Source: Neobacillus niacini
Lineage (GTDB): Bacteria; Bacillota; Bacilli; Bacillales; Cytobacillaceae
Direction of reading: 5' to 3'
Assembly (NCBI RefSeq): GCF_019749295.1
Contig: NZ_JACWFG010000004.1
Location: 181,856-245,855 of the forward strand
DNA length: 64,000 nucleotides
Below are positions 22,333 through 31,726 of the stretch, one piece after another. The notes under the pieces were generated by a model. It was not told where the DNA came from and did not search any database. It saw only the letters and a list, made by a program, of their open reading frames with translations. A program made the translations under genes and the position numbers. Position 1 is the stretch's first letter; every line of letters starts with the position of its first letter.

Positions 22333-23589
22333 ATGAGTAGTATCCATGAAGAAATTAACAAAATTCGCATTATTGATGGTCATGAACACATAGACCCGAT
22401 GGAAATTAGAAGGAAAAATAAAGTGGATTTTTTTGGTCTTCTTCATTATTTAGAATCTGACTTAATAACGGCTGGAATGGAACGCGGGATCTTAAGCAAA
22501 AATTCACCATTAAATGATGAAGAGAAAGCAGAGAAATTTTTAAACTTCTATCAAAAGGCGAGAAATACAACGTATGCACGTACATTAAACACAGCTGTAA
22601 AGGACTTATATGGAATGGAAGAATGGTCTGTTCCCGGCATACTAGCTTTAAATGAAAAGGTGATAGCTGCTACAAATGATGACCAATGGTACCCGAAGGT
22701 GTTAAAAGAAAAGTCGGGAATTGATATGGCTATCACACTAGCTTATACGACCAATGTTGACTTTTCTCTTTTTCGTCCGGTCATGTTCATGGATTACGCA
22801 TATAAATTGAGAACAATTAAGGATGTACAGGTAATTGAAAGACATTCAGGAGTAAATGTTCATACATTCCAGGATTATCTGCATGCTGTCGATGCCTTAT
22901 TAAATAAATTTGTCTCTGAAGGAATGGTTGCGGCAAAGCTCGGACATGCCTATTGGAGAACGCTTAAATCATCCAAACCAACATTTTATGAAGCGGAAAA
23001 ATGTTTCAATACTTTACTTTCCTCGTTTTTAGACGAGCCAATGGCGCAGCAGGATGCGATTGTCCTGCAGGATTACTTGATTCATCATATTATCCAAGGA
23101 TCAATCAGACATGATTTACCGATTCAGATTCATACAGGACATCATGAAACCAGTGTTGCAGGGAACGGCAATATTATTACAAACTCAAACGTTACGGATT
23201 TACTTCCATTATTGCTTTCATATCCTGATGCAAAATTTGTTTTGTTACATTGTGGTATTCCCTACCACCAAGAATATTTGACCATTGTAAAAAACTATCA
23301 CAATGTATATGCAGACTTTACATGGGTGTATATCCTTTCTCCCACAATAGCAAAACAAATATTGCATCAAATGATTGAAATGGTTCCGCAAACAAAGATC
23401 TTTGGTTTTGGCGGTGATTACAATTTTATTGAGGGAACCTATGCTCATCAAAAGCTTGCCCGTAAAATTGTAGGAGATGTTTTAGTCGAAAAGGTACAAG
23501 ACCAAATGTTGACAGAAAGTGAAGCAGTTGAGTTTGCACAGCGAATTTTTAGAGATAATCTGATTGAATTTTACAAACTAAAGGTGTGA
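22333..23589 (+). CDS. Amidohydrolase-family (TIM-barrel) protein
   Basis: A 418-residue protein of the amidohydrolase 2 superfamily. The first metal motif is IIDGHEHIDP near the N-terminus (H-x-H). Later metal or catalytic segments are HTGHHE, VLLHCGIPYHQEY and FGFGGDYNF, and the terminal RIFRDNLIEFYKL is usual in this group. Members hydrolyse or isomerise sugar acids, lactones or amides, and uronate isomerases belong to the wider superfamily. ATG 22333 follows AGAGGGG. The stop lies just before the next start, so the two are co-translated. Substrate unknown; an uronate- or lactone-type step would fit the locus. Confidence 0.72.
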   Translation: MSSIHEEINKIRIIDGHEHIDPMEIRRKNKVDFFGLLHYLESDLITAGMERGILSKNSPLNDEEKAEKFLNFYQKARNTTYARTLNTAVKDLYGMEEWSVPGILALNEKVIAATNDDQWYPKVLKEKSGIDMAITLAYTTNVDFSLFRPVMFMDYAYKLRTIKDVQVIERHSGVNVHTFQDYLHAVDALLNKFVSEGMVAAKLGHAYWRTLKSSKPTFYEAEKCFNTLLSSFLDEPMAQQDAIVLQDYLIHHIIQGSIRHDLPIQIHTGHHETSVAGNGNIITNSNVTDLLPLLLSYPDAKFVLLHCGIPYHQEYLTIVKNYHNVYADFTWVYILSPTIAKQILHQMIEMVPQTKIFGFGGDYNFIEGTYAHQKLARKIVGDVLVEKVQDQMLTESEAVEFAQRIFRDNLIEFYKLKV

Positions 23590-23594
23590 TTTCC

Positions 23595-25616
23595 TTGAGT
23601 ACTATTATTAACCTTCATGATAATGAAATTGAAGTGTATTCGTCAGAACGAAAGAGCATTAATGCTTTTCTAAAACTGTCTTCACTGCTTGAAATTTATA
23701 ACGGTGAACAGACAGTAGAGGATATCCAAATAACAGAAGTGAATCAGAAAGGTGACAGCTTACATGTTTCGGGCAAAGGAGAGTTTTTCTCTGTCCAGTC
23801 TGAGTGGAAACAAGTCAAGGAAAGCAGTCAGTATATTCAGGTTGACTTAAATGTTCACTATAACCAGGAAGTTTCAGGGGATTTTGGATTACAATTTAAA
23901 GCACAATTAGCCGGTAACGGAAAGCCGACTTGGATGATTCCGGGTGCCTTTTATAAAGAAAATCGTTTTGAGCATAATGCTCGGCAATACCCTAGATATG
24001 ATTACCGCGATGGCAATCATGAAGAAATGGTATCTGACCACTGGTCCTTTCGATCAGACCGTGCTGCACTTCCGGCAGTTTTTGCTTGGAATGATGAAAT
24101 GTGCGGGGCTTTATCTGTGGAGGAAATGTCACCACTTGGTTTGACAGGCTTAGGGTTTAAAGGAAATGAAACGGAAACCTCTATTTGGGTAAACTTTCCT
24201 TATAAAGAAGAGCCGGTTACATTTGTTGGGGAGCCAATTCCTGAACCAAAGGATATTTCACTATATACCTTTAAACCAGGTGAAAGTGTCAATTTGCGAG
24301 TAAAAATCTATACTGGATCAGCTGATTTACATTCTTATGATCCTTTTGTCCGCGAAATCTATAAGCAGCATCAGCAAGAGCATGCATTAAATCCGTGGAT
24401 GGGACTTGAAGAAGCAGCAGAATTAACCGCACATGGCTTATATCGCTGGCATTATATGCCAGAACATAGCATTCTAGCAGAAACTGCCGCCTTTGACCGT
24501 GAGTTTAATAACAATGTAAAAGGAATGGGAGACCGCCCTCACATGCATGTTGGCTGGGTCAGCGGGGCGCCGTACGCCTATGCATTACTAACATATGGAA
24601 GAAAAAATGGGATAAAGCAATATGTGGATGCCGCAATCGATGTCATAAATAATATTGCATCTGCACTCGCTCCGAGTGGTACGTTTTGGGCGTCATGGGT
24701 GCTCGGGAAAGGCTGGGGAACTGGCTGGAATCCAAAAAACACTTGGCTGCAGGCAAGAACTATCTCTGAGGCAACCTTGTTTATGGTTCGTGCTCTATCT
24801 TTTGAGAAACAATCAGGATATAGCCACCCTAATTGGGAAAAGGCTGTAACATCCAATTTAAACTTTGCAGTTAAAACGCAGCGTCCTGATGGAAATTTCG
24901 GTTCGTATTATCACTGTGAAAGTGGTGAGGTCGAAGAGTGGGACGGTGCAGGAGGTATTTTATGGATTGCCTCTTTATTAGAAGGAAGTAAATTTTTTGA
25001 AAAAGAAGAGTATCGTGCCGCAGCAGAAAAGGCAGGCTTTTATTATGAAAAATTTGTGGTGGATGAATACATCTATGGAGCGCCAGAAGATGTCCATTTA
25101 ACACCCACATCTGAAGATGCTTATAATGCTGTGGTCGCATATGTATTACTCTATGAAAGTGATAAAAATGAAAAGTGGTTAGAGCTTGCCAAATCTGCAG
25201 CAGATTGGTTAATGACCTTCCGTTGGACTTATAATCTAGCATTTCCAGAACATACATTGCTGAATCAGTACGATTTCCGCTCTCGCGGTGCAGACCAAGC
25301 ATCGCCGTCTAATCAGCATTTACATAATTATGGCCTGTTTTGTGTACCAGAAATGCTTCGTTTATGGAAATATAGTGAGGATCCCTATTACTTGGACCGA
25401 ACTCGAGATCATATCGCATGTTTCTTGCAATTTATTGCTAGAAAAGATGGTGATTTTAACGCTTATAAAGGAATGGTTACAGAGCGTTTTTATAATACGA
25501 ATTGCTTCCAGCCGAAGGGAATGATGTTAACATTGTCTCATTCCTGGTGTGTTGGTCTAGTGCTCTATGCTGCTCAGGAAGCATTAGCTTTTAATAGCGA
25601 TTTGAAGCTATCTTAA
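23595..25616 (+). CDS. Large six-hairpin-type protein of unknown function
   Basis: A 673-residue protein. TTG 23595 follows AAAGGTG by 8 bases. The N-terminal third is beta-rich (WMIPGAFYKENRFEHNARQYPRYDYRDG). The rest is helical and Trp/Tyr-rich, with repeated toroid-like elements: MHVGWVSGAPYAYALL, GTGWNPKNTWLQARTISEATLFMVRAL, CESGEVEEWDGAGGILWIASLLEG and FRSRGADQASPSNQHLHNYG. This suggests an (alpha/alpha)6 barrel with a beta-sandwich, as in many glycosidases and lyases. No signal peptide. No family recognised with certainty. It lies between amidohydrolase and racemase-like genes. Confidence 0.6.
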   Translation: MSTIINLHDNEIEVYSSERKSINAFLKLSSLLEIYNGEQTVEDIQITEVNQKGDSLHVSGKGEFFSVQSEWKQVKESSQYIQVDLNVHYNQEVSGDFGLQFKAQLAGNGKPTWMIPGAFYKENRFEHNARQYPRYDYRDGNHEEMVSDHWSFRSDRAALPAVFAWNDEMCGALSVEEMSPLGLTGLGFKGNETETSIWVNFPYKEEPVTFVGEPIPEPKDISLYTFKPGESVNLRVKIYTGSADLHSYDPFVREIYKQHQQEHALNPWMGLEEAAELTAHGLYRWHYMPEHSILAETAAFDREFNNNVKGMGDRPHMHVGWVSGAPYAYALLTYGRKNGIKQYVDAAIDVINNIASALAPSGTFWASWVLGKGWGTGWNPKNTWLQARTISEATLFMVRALSFEKQSGYSHPNWEKAVTSNLNFAVKTQRPDGNFGSYYHCESGEVEEWDGAGGILWIASLLEGSKFFEKEEYRAAAEKAGFYYEKFVVDEYIYGAPEDVHLTPTSEDAYNAVVAYVLLYESDKNEKWLELAKSAADWLMTFRWTYNLAFPEHTLLNQYDFRSRGADQASPSNQHLHNYGLFCVPEMLRLWKYSEDPYYLDRTRDHIACFLQFIARKDGDFNAYKGMVTERFYNTNCFQPKGMMLTLSHSWCVGLVLYAAQEALAFNSDLKLS

Positions 25617-25620
25617 TTGA

Positions 25621-25667
25621 AAATTCAATTAGCCATCCTGGTCTGTCCAAGATGGTTAGTTGAGTTT
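25621..25667 (+). terminator. Intercistronic hairpin
   Basis: AAATTCAATTAGCCATC pairs with GATGGTTAGTTGAGTTT over 17 positions including G-U pairs, with T-rich bases at its 3' side. A partial terminator or processing site. Confidence 0.5.
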
Positions 25668-25707
25668 ACATAAACTGCAGAGCTATCAAAAAGATGGAGG
25701 GATGAAG

Positions 25708-26373
25708 ATGAAAAAGAAGCTTGCGATTATCCATACGACTCCAGTTACTATTGAGCCGTTAAAAGAGTTAGCCAAAAAAATAATTGGAGAATGCGAGATT
25801 GTCAATTTAGTAGATGACTCTATCCTCCCGCAGCTAAGTAATAATGGCGGGAATATCAAAGAAATTGCTAATCGCTGGGAAAGTTATGCGAAGACAGCTG
25901 AGGAACTTGGAGCAGATTGCATTTTAAACGCCTGCTCTTCCATAGGTGAACTTGTTTCCTTGACACAGCCAAAAGTAACTACGCCAATTGTCCGGATTGA
26001 TGATGCAATGGCAGAATATGCGATTAGTACGGCTGCAAAAATAGGGGTTGCGGCTACATTGGAAACCACATTAAAGCCGACACTGGATTTGCTGAAACAA
26101 AAAGCTGCAGAGAAACAAAAAGAAGTTGAGTTTGAACCGATTCTAGTGGCATCAGCTTATCAGAAATTAATGGCAGGCGATAAAGATGGTCATGATTCGG
26201 ACCTTTCTGCAGCTTTACTTGAATTAGCAAAAACAGTAGATATCGTTATTCTAGCTCAGGCGTCGATGGCCAGAGTTGTTTCAACCTTTACCCCAGATGA
26301 ACAGCGTCAATTTGTGACGAGTCCAGAATTAGGCATGAAAGCTGTTAAATACACATTACAAAATACTAAATAA
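25708..26373 (+). CDS. Asp/Glu/hydantoin racemase-family protein
   Basis: A 221-residue protein. Its two-domain pattern has catalytic Cys-type segments ILNACSSIGE in the first half, VGVAATLETTL-like AKIGVAATLETTLKPTLDLL, and LAQASMARVV in the second half, where the second Cys of true racemases is replaced by Ala/Ser. The loss of that second Cys suggests it is not a normal two-base amino-acid racemase. Related proteins act as decarboxylases or isomerases. ATG 25708 follows GGAGG by 7 bases. It lies next to an aldolase, so a role in a sugar-acid pathway is possible. Confidence 0.65.
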   Translation: MKKKLAIIHTTPVTIEPLKELAKKIIGECEIVNLVDDSILPQLSNNGGNIKEIANRWESYAKTAEELGADCILNACSSIGELVSLTQPKVTTPIVRIDDAMAEYAISTAAKIGVAATLETTLKPTLDLLKQKAAEKQKEVEFEPILVASAYQKLMAGDKDGHDSDLSAALLELAKTVDIVILAQASMARVVSTFTPDEQRQFVTSPELGMKAVKYTLQNTK

Positions 26374-26383
26374 AAGGATGATT

Positions 26384-27304
26384 ATGTTGAACAAAGTAAA
26401 ACCAGCTAATGTACTCCCATTAACAAACGCATTACAAATGGCGGAAAAATTTCAATATGCAACAGGTTCATTTTCACCTCGTTATACAGCAATGATTAAA
26501 CCAGTTTTACAAGCAGGTCAAAAAACAGATTCACCGCTTATTGTTCAAATCTCACAAAAAGAATTAGAGCGTTATGGAATTACACCATTTGAATTTGGTG
26601 ATGAGTTTTATAAACAAGTAGAAACTTTAGAAATTACAGTACCCGTTGTTTTACATTTAGACCACACGAAGGAATTAGCCGTTATTAAGGATGCAATTGA
26701 AGCAGGTTTCACATCTGTTATGATCGATGCCTCAGAAAAACCATTTGACGAGAATGTAAAGATTACAAAAGAGGTTGTGGAATATGCGCATGCAAAGGGA
26801 GTATCTGTTGAAGCAGAACTTGGCATGATTGGTACAACTGATTTTATTGAAACAGATAGTGATGAAGAATTATATACAGATCCAATTGAAGCGGCAGAAT
26901 TTGTTAAACAAACGGGAGTTGATGCCCTAGCAGTTTCATGTGGTACAGCACATGGTGTGTACATGGTTCGTGAACCCAAGGTTGATTATGACCGTTTAAG
27001 TGGTATCCGTGAGTTAACACCTGTCCATTTAGTCCTTCACGGCGGATCCGGTGTGCCGAGTGAAATGATTCATAAAGCATTTCAGCTGACAAACGGCGGC
27101 GTGAGTAAAGTAAATATTGCCACTGACCTAGAGCTGTCTTTGCTAAAGGCAATCGGGCGAGAAGAGAGAATGACCAATGCTGAATGTAAAACATTACCAT
27201 TAGATGAATTGCAGGCAGGTCAAAAGGCAGTCGAAGAAACAGTATCAGAAAAGATTACTCAATTTTTATTAAGTGCTAATAAAGCAAGTCATTTCAGCCA
27301 ATAA
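26384..27304 (+). CDS. Class II fructose-bisphosphate aldolase family (copy 1)
   Basis: A 306-residue zinc-dependent aldolase. Zinc ligands and catalytic residues are visible in VVLHLDHTKE, VEAELG, GTAHGVY and LHGGSGVPSEMI. The closing VNIATDLELSLL is a DHAP phosphate-binding segment. It cleaves a ketose (bis)phosphate to DHAP and an aldehyde, as FbaA, GatY and KbaY do. It is closely similar and co-linear without obvious gaps to the gene at 46857. ATG 26384 is preferred over 26378, which is too close to AAGG. Substrate is not the central-pathway sugar by context. Confidence 0.85.
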   Translation: MLNKVKPANVLPLTNALQMAEKFQYATGSFSPRYTAMIKPVLQAGQKTDSPLIVQISQKELERYGITPFEFGDEFYKQVETLEITVPVVLHLDHTKELAVIKDAIEAGFTSVMIDASEKPFDENVKITKEVVEYAHAKGVSVEAELGMIGTTDFIETDSDEELYTDPIEAAEFVKQTGVDALAVSCGTAHGVYMVREPKVDYDRLSGIRELTPVHLVLHGGSGVPSEMIHKAFQLTNGGVSKVNIATDLELSLLKAIGREERMTNAECKTLPLDELQAGQKAVEETVSEKITQFLLSANKASHFSQ

Positions 27305-27336
27305 CACAAAGAATCAACAGATTGGGGTTTTAGGAA

Positions 27337-29766
27337 ATGAAGGATAAAACATTTCATATGATTGGTAATGCTCACTTAGATCCAGTTTGGCTATGGCAAT
27401 GGCAAGAGGGATTTCAAGAAACAAAAGCTACATTTCGTTCAGCACTGGACCGAATGAAGGAATATGAAGATTTTATTTTCACCTGTAGTTCAGCAGCAAT
27501 GTTTGAATGGGTAGAAGAAAATGATCCTGAAATGTTTGCTGAAATCAAAGAGCGGGTAAAAGAAGGCCGCTGGGTGATAGTCGGAGGCTGGTGGATTCAG
27601 CCAGATTGCAATATTCCTAATGGAGAGTCGTTTGTACGTCAGGGGCTATACGGTCAGCATTATTTTCAAGAGAAATTTGGTGTAACAGCGCGTGTTGGCT
27701 ACAATGTTGATAGTTTTGGTCATCACGGCATGCTTCCACAAATTCTAAAGAAAAGTGGAATGGACTCTTACGTTTTTATGCGGCCAGCACCAAATGAAAA
27801 AGGTCTTCCGGGCAGACTCTTTTGGTGGGAATCAGATGATGGCACACGTGTATTGGCATTCCGAATTATGCAGGAATACAATTCATGGGGCAAAGAGCTT
27901 GATCGAATTGTCCATAGAAGTAAAGGCGAGTTCAAAGGAAATGTCAATGATCTAATGATTTTCTATGGAGTTGGAAACCATGGCGGCGGACCAACGAAGG
28001 AAAACATTGAGAGTATCTATCGATTGAATAAGGATGATAGTCTTCCTAATCTAACAATCTCATCACCTGATGAATATTTTGAAAAAATGAAAAATACAAA
28101 TGATTTACCTGTAGTTCATGATGATCTGCAGCACCATGCAAGCGGATGCTATGCTGCTCATTCTGGTGTGAAGCAATACAATCGTAAAGCAGAAAATATC
28201 GTAATGACAGCAGAAAAATATTCGGCCCTTGCTTCTTGGTTAACAGGACAACCCTATCCAGCTGAATTTAAACGGGCATGGAAAAATATTTTATTTAATC
28301 AATTTCATGACATTCTAGCGGGTACAAGTATTGAACCAGCCTATGAAGATGCAAGGAATTTATATGGTGAAGCGATCGCGATTGCTGACAGGGCATTAAA
28401 TAATGCAGTTCAATCGATTTCATGGAAGATTGATATTGAACAGGATGAAAGAATGAAACCCATTGTTGTCTTTAACCCGCATGCATGGGAAAGCAAAGTG
28501 AATGTAGAAATTGAAATTGGCGGCTTTAAATCAACCTCCGTTTTAGTGGATGATCAAGGAAATGCTGTTCCCTTTCAAACCGTACAGTCACAAGCAACAG
28601 CAGGTGGAAGATGGCGCTTAAACTTCTTGGCTGATTTACCGGCCATGGGATATCGTGTGTACAAACTTTATACTGAACTAAGCACCGTTACACCAGTGGG
28701 TGAACCAATTAATGCAGGGTATTACTCCATGGAAAATGAACGTTTTAGAATCGAATTTGATTCCGAAACAGGCTGGATTAAGAGTTTATATGATAAACAA
28801 GTAGAGCATGAAGTTTTTTCAGGTCCTGCTGCAATTCCGATGGTCCTGAATGACAAAACAGATACTTGGAGCCATGATACACTCCATTTTAATGATAGAT
28901 TAGGCGAGTTTAAAGCTACGAAGATTTACCTGGCAGAGCATGGACCCGTTAAATCTGTGATTCGAGTGAAAAGTGAGTACGGGCGCTCTATATTGATTCA
29001 GGACTTTACCATGTATCAAGAGAAAAATCAGATTGATGTAAAGGTTACGGTTGATTGGCGTGAAAAGTTCAAGATGTTAAAGCTTGTTTTCCCTATTAAT
29101 TCTATCTTTAGGAAACAAACATATGAAATTCCGTATGGAACCATTGAGCGGGAGCATAATGGCGAAGAGGAACCAGGTCAAAGCTGGGTGGATGTAACTG
29201 GCGTTCGTCCAAACCACGAGGGCGTATACGGTTTGAGTTTGATGAATGATGCAAAATATAGTTACAGTATCCATAATAAGGAACTTTCTTTAACGGTATT
29301 ACGCAGTCCAATTTATGCTCATCATGATCCGCTTGTACCAGAAGAGGACGGGGAATATACGTTTATCGATCAAGGAATTCAGCGCTTTGAATACTCGTTA
29401 CTGCCGCATGAAGGAAGCTGGGAAGATGCGGAAACAGCGAAAAGAGCAGCGGAGTTAAATTGTAAACCAATTTCTATTATTGAAACCTTCCATAAAGGTT
29501 CATTACCACAAACAGATTCTTATGTGAATGTAAATGGTGCCAATCATGTGCTTATCAGTACAATCAAGAAAGCAGAAGACAATGAAGATTTGATTATTCG
29601 CGCGTATGAAACGAATAAGGTCGCAGCAGAGGTTGAAATCACTTTGCCGAAATTTAATCGTTCCTTTAAGGCATCCTTTAAACCTTCAGAAATAAAAACT
29701 TTCCGAATCCCTAAGGATAGCGAAAAGCCAGTTAGGGAAACGAATCTAATTGAATGGGATGAGTAG
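27337..29766 (+). CDS. Glycoside hydrolase family 38 alpha-mannosidase-like enzyme (copy 2)
   Basis: An 809-residue GH38 enzyme. The motifs NAHLDPVWLWQWQEG, GWWIQPDCN, NVDSFGHHGMLPQ (nucleophile Asp) and FHDILAGTSIEPAYEDAR are preserved, followed by the C-terminal beta domains (LRSPIYAHHDPLVPE). It is closer to copy 3 at 51325 than to copy 1 by the HHGMLPQ and QWQEGFQETKATFRSALDRM segments. No signal peptide. Sits between the aldolase and an OtnC-like gene in one operon. Confidence 0.9.
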   Translation: MKDKTFHMIGNAHLDPVWLWQWQEGFQETKATFRSALDRMKEYEDFIFTCSSAAMFEWVEENDPEMFAEIKERVKEGRWVIVGGWWIQPDCNIPNGESFVRQGLYGQHYFQEKFGVTARVGYNVDSFGHHGMLPQILKKSGMDSYVFMRPAPNEKGLPGRLFWWESDDGTRVLAFRIMQEYNSWGKELDRIVHRSKGEFKGNVNDLMIFYGVGNHGGGPTKENIESIYRLNKDDSLPNLTISSPDEYFEKMKNTNDLPVVHDDLQHHASGCYAAHSGVKQYNRKAENIVMTAEKYSALASWLTGQPYPAEFKRAWKNILFNQFHDILAGTSIEPAYEDARNLYGEAIAIADRALNNAVQSISWKIDIEQDERMKPIVVFNPHAWESKVNVEIEIGGFKSTSVLVDDQGNAVPFQTVQSQATAGGRWRLNFLADLPAMGYRVYKLYTELSTVTPVGEPINAGYYSMENERFRIEFDSETGWIKSLYDKQVEHEVFSGPAAIPMVLNDKTDTWSHDTLHFNDRLGEFKATKIYLAEHGPVKSVIRVKSEYGRSILIQDFTMYQEKNQIDVKVTVDWREKFKMLKLVFPINSIFRKQTYEIPYGTIEREHNGEEEPGQSWVDVTGVRPNHEGVYGLSLMNDAKYSYSIHNKELSLTVLRSPIYAHHDPLVPEEDGEYTFIDQGIQRFEYSLLPHEGSWEDAETAKRAAELNCKPISIIETFHKGSLPQTDSYVNVNGANHVLISTIKKAEDNEDLIIRAYETNKVAAEVEITLPKFNRSFKASFKPSEIKTFRIPKDSEKPVRETNLIEWDE

Positions 29767-29772
29767 ATCGAT

Positions 29773-30432
29773 ATGAAGCTGCTAGAACTAAAAAAGCAAT
29801 TGCAGGAAACAGGTAAGTTCATGATGGAATATGACCTAGCCTGGGGAAATTCAGGTAATATCAGTGCGAAAACAGAGGATAATTCTTTCCTTATTACAGC
29901 CAGCGGGACCTATTTAGGAGATTTAGATGCAGAGGATTTTGCACAATGCTCTTTAGGAGTTTCCGGGGGATCTAGTTTCGGTCCCAAGCCTTCGAAAGAA
30001 GTACCCATGCATCAAGCAATCTATGAAACAAGGCCAGAAATTGGAGCGGTACTACATGCTTCACCATTATATAGTACGCTGATTGCTTCATCTAAACACG
30101 ACATACCTGCTGGATGGTTTGTTGAAGGGATGTATTATTTAGAAAAGATTGAACGTGTCCCGTATGCACATCCTGGTTCCATTGAATTAGGTGAACTGGT
30201 TCGAGAAAAGGCGAAAAACGCCAACATTCTTTTATTAGAAAACCATGGTGTTCTTGTTTATGATACCAGCATAAGGGAAGCGAAAATGGCACTGCAAACA
30301 TTAGAAATGGCATGCCGTATGTATATCATCTCCCGCAGCTCCGGAATTGCACTTCAAGAGCTACCTGAAAATGTGATACAAAGTTTTCTGCATGATTCAG
30401 GATACAAGCCGAGAAGGAAGTGGGAAAATTGA
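29773..30432 (+). CDS. Class II aldolase/adducin-family protein (OtnC/AraD-like)
   Basis: A 219-residue protein of the AraD/FucA/OtnC family. Features include LAWGNSGNISAK near the N-terminus, TASGTYLGDL (phosphate binding), the zinc ligands of AVLHASP (His) and later LLLENHGVLVYD (His), and the acidic KPSKEVPMHQAIYE segment with the catalytic Glu. It overlaps the DUF1537 kinase gene. In the OtnK/OtnC pathway the kinase phosphorylates a 3-oxo-tetronate and the OtnC protein decarboxylates it. The same pairing here suggests a similar four-carbon acid route, but an aldolase or epimerase role is equally possible. Confidence 0.8.
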   Translation: MKLLELKKQLQETGKFMMEYDLAWGNSGNISAKTEDNSFLITASGTYLGDLDAEDFAQCSLGVSGGSSFGPKPSKEVPMHQAIYETRPEIGAVLHASPLYSTLIASSKHDIPAGWFVEGMYYLEKIERVPYAHPGSIELGELVREKAKNANILLLENHGVLVYDTSIREAKMALQTLEMACRMYIISRSSGIALQELPENVIQSFLHDSGYKPRRKWEN

Positions 30433-31706
30433 TTGGAATTGTTGCGGATGATATTACAGGGGCAAACGATATTGGGATCATGTATGCGAAAGCAGACTGG
30501 CGGGCAGATGTCTATCCTTATCCATTTTTACAATCAAAAATGGGAACGTTCCCACCAGATGTGTTAATCATCGATACGAATTCTCGTCTCGATTCCTATG
30601 ATGAAGCCTATGAAAAGGTCTTTTCGAGCACAGAAAAACTTAAGCGGCTTGGCTGTGAACAATTTTTTAATAAAACATGCTCGGTTTTTCGTGGAAATAT
30701 TGGTGCTGAATTTGATGCGATGCTCGATGCGCTAGAAAGTGAGTTTGCTGTTGTGGTACTTGGTTTCCCAAAAAACGGCAGAACTACGATAAATGGCCAG
30801 CATTATGTTCGTGGAAAAAAATTAGCAGATTCTGAGTTTCGTCATGACCCTGTACATCCGATGAAGGAATCTAATCTGGTTGAGATTTTACAATCACAAA
30901 CAAAAAGAAAAGTAGCACTTGTGGATGTCAATATCGTTGAACAAGGCAGCGAAATACTTAAACAAGAAATTGAAGTAATGCGAACAAAGTGCAATTACTT
31001 GTTGATTGATGTTAGAGACCAGGTATCTTTACAAATTATTGCGAGTGCCATCAAGGAAGAAAAGATTATCTGCGGTGCATCAGGCATTGCAGAAGAATTA
31101 GCACTCGTAATGAATCAAGGTTTAAAGGAACAACAATCTATTAAATTACCAAAATTAGATACAGGAGTACTATGTGCCGCTGGCAGTTTAATGCCCCAGA
31201 CCTTTAGGCAAGTAGAAGAGATGAAGAACAGAGGACTTCCAGTATTGGAATTGGAATCACGTAAATTGTTTTCTGGGCAAAGAGATGTCCATATAGAAGA
31301 GCTTATTAAGAAGCTTGTCACCTGCTTAACAAAAGGGGAAGATGTGCTGGTGCACTCTTCAAATGACATTGAAGTAGTACAAGTAACAAAGCAAATTGCT
31401 GCAAGTTTAGGTTATTCGAATACAGAGATTTCAAGGGTCGTATCGGAATCATTAGCGTTTGTAGTCGATGAAACAGTAAAAAGGACAAATGCTAATCGCC
31501 TGTTAATAGCAGGCGGTGAAACCTCTGCTTCTGTCTGCAGCAGGCTTGGGATTGAAGGACTTCGAGTCTGGAAGGAAATTGAACCTGGTCTTCCCTCATG
31601 TTTGAGCTTAAATAAGCCCTCCATGATGCTTGTTTTAAAGTCAGGCAGTTTCGGGAGTCCTGACTTCTTTGCAAAGGCGATTGAGCACCTTAAGGAAAAT
31701 GAATGA
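30429..31706 (+). CDS. DUF1537 four-carbon acid sugar kinase-like protein (OtnK/DtnK-like)
   Basis: A 425-residue kinase of the DUF1537 family. The N-terminal substrate domain has IGIVADDITGANDIG and DTNSR. The C-terminal ATP domain has RLLIAGGETSASVCSRLG and VLKSGSFGSPDFF. TTG 30429 (overlapping the previous stop) follows GAAGGAAG with proper spacing. Family members phosphorylate threonate, erythronate or 3-oxo-tetronate. It contains a perfect LacI-type operator within its coding sequence at 30541. Substrate inferred from family and neighbour only. Confidence 0.82.
   Translation: MIGIVADDITGANDIGIMYAKADWRADVYPYPFLQSKMGTFPPDVLIIDTNSRLDSYDEAYEKVFSSTEKLKRLGCEQFFNKTCSVFRGNIGAEFDAMLDALESEFAVVVLGFPKNGRTTINGQHYVRGKKLADSEFRHDPVHPMKESNLVEILQSQTKRKVALVDVNIVEQGSEILKQEIEVMRTKCNYLLIDVRDQVSLQIIASAIKEEKIICGASGIAEELALVMNQGLKEQQSIKLPKLDTGVLCAAGSLMPQTFRQVEEMKNRGLPVLELESRKLFSGQRDVHIEELIKKLVTCLTKGEDVLVHSSNDIEVVQVTKQIAASLGYSNTEISRVVSESLAFVVDETVKRTNANRLLIAGGETSASVCSRLGIEGLRVWKEIEPGLPSCLSLNKPSMMLVLKSGSFGSPDFFAKAIEHLKENE
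30541..30554. promoter_or_regulatory. LacI-family operator O3, inside the DUF1537 gene
   Basis: TGGGAACGTTCCCA, identical to O1, lies within codons for Met-Gly-Thr-Phe-Pro about 110 bases into the gene. A specific 14-mer would be expected about 0.0002 times in 64 kb of random sequence, so a chance match is unlikely. It may act as a roadblock or a looping partner. Confidence 0.6.
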
Positions 31707-31726
31707 TCTTAATAGGGGATGTCACA

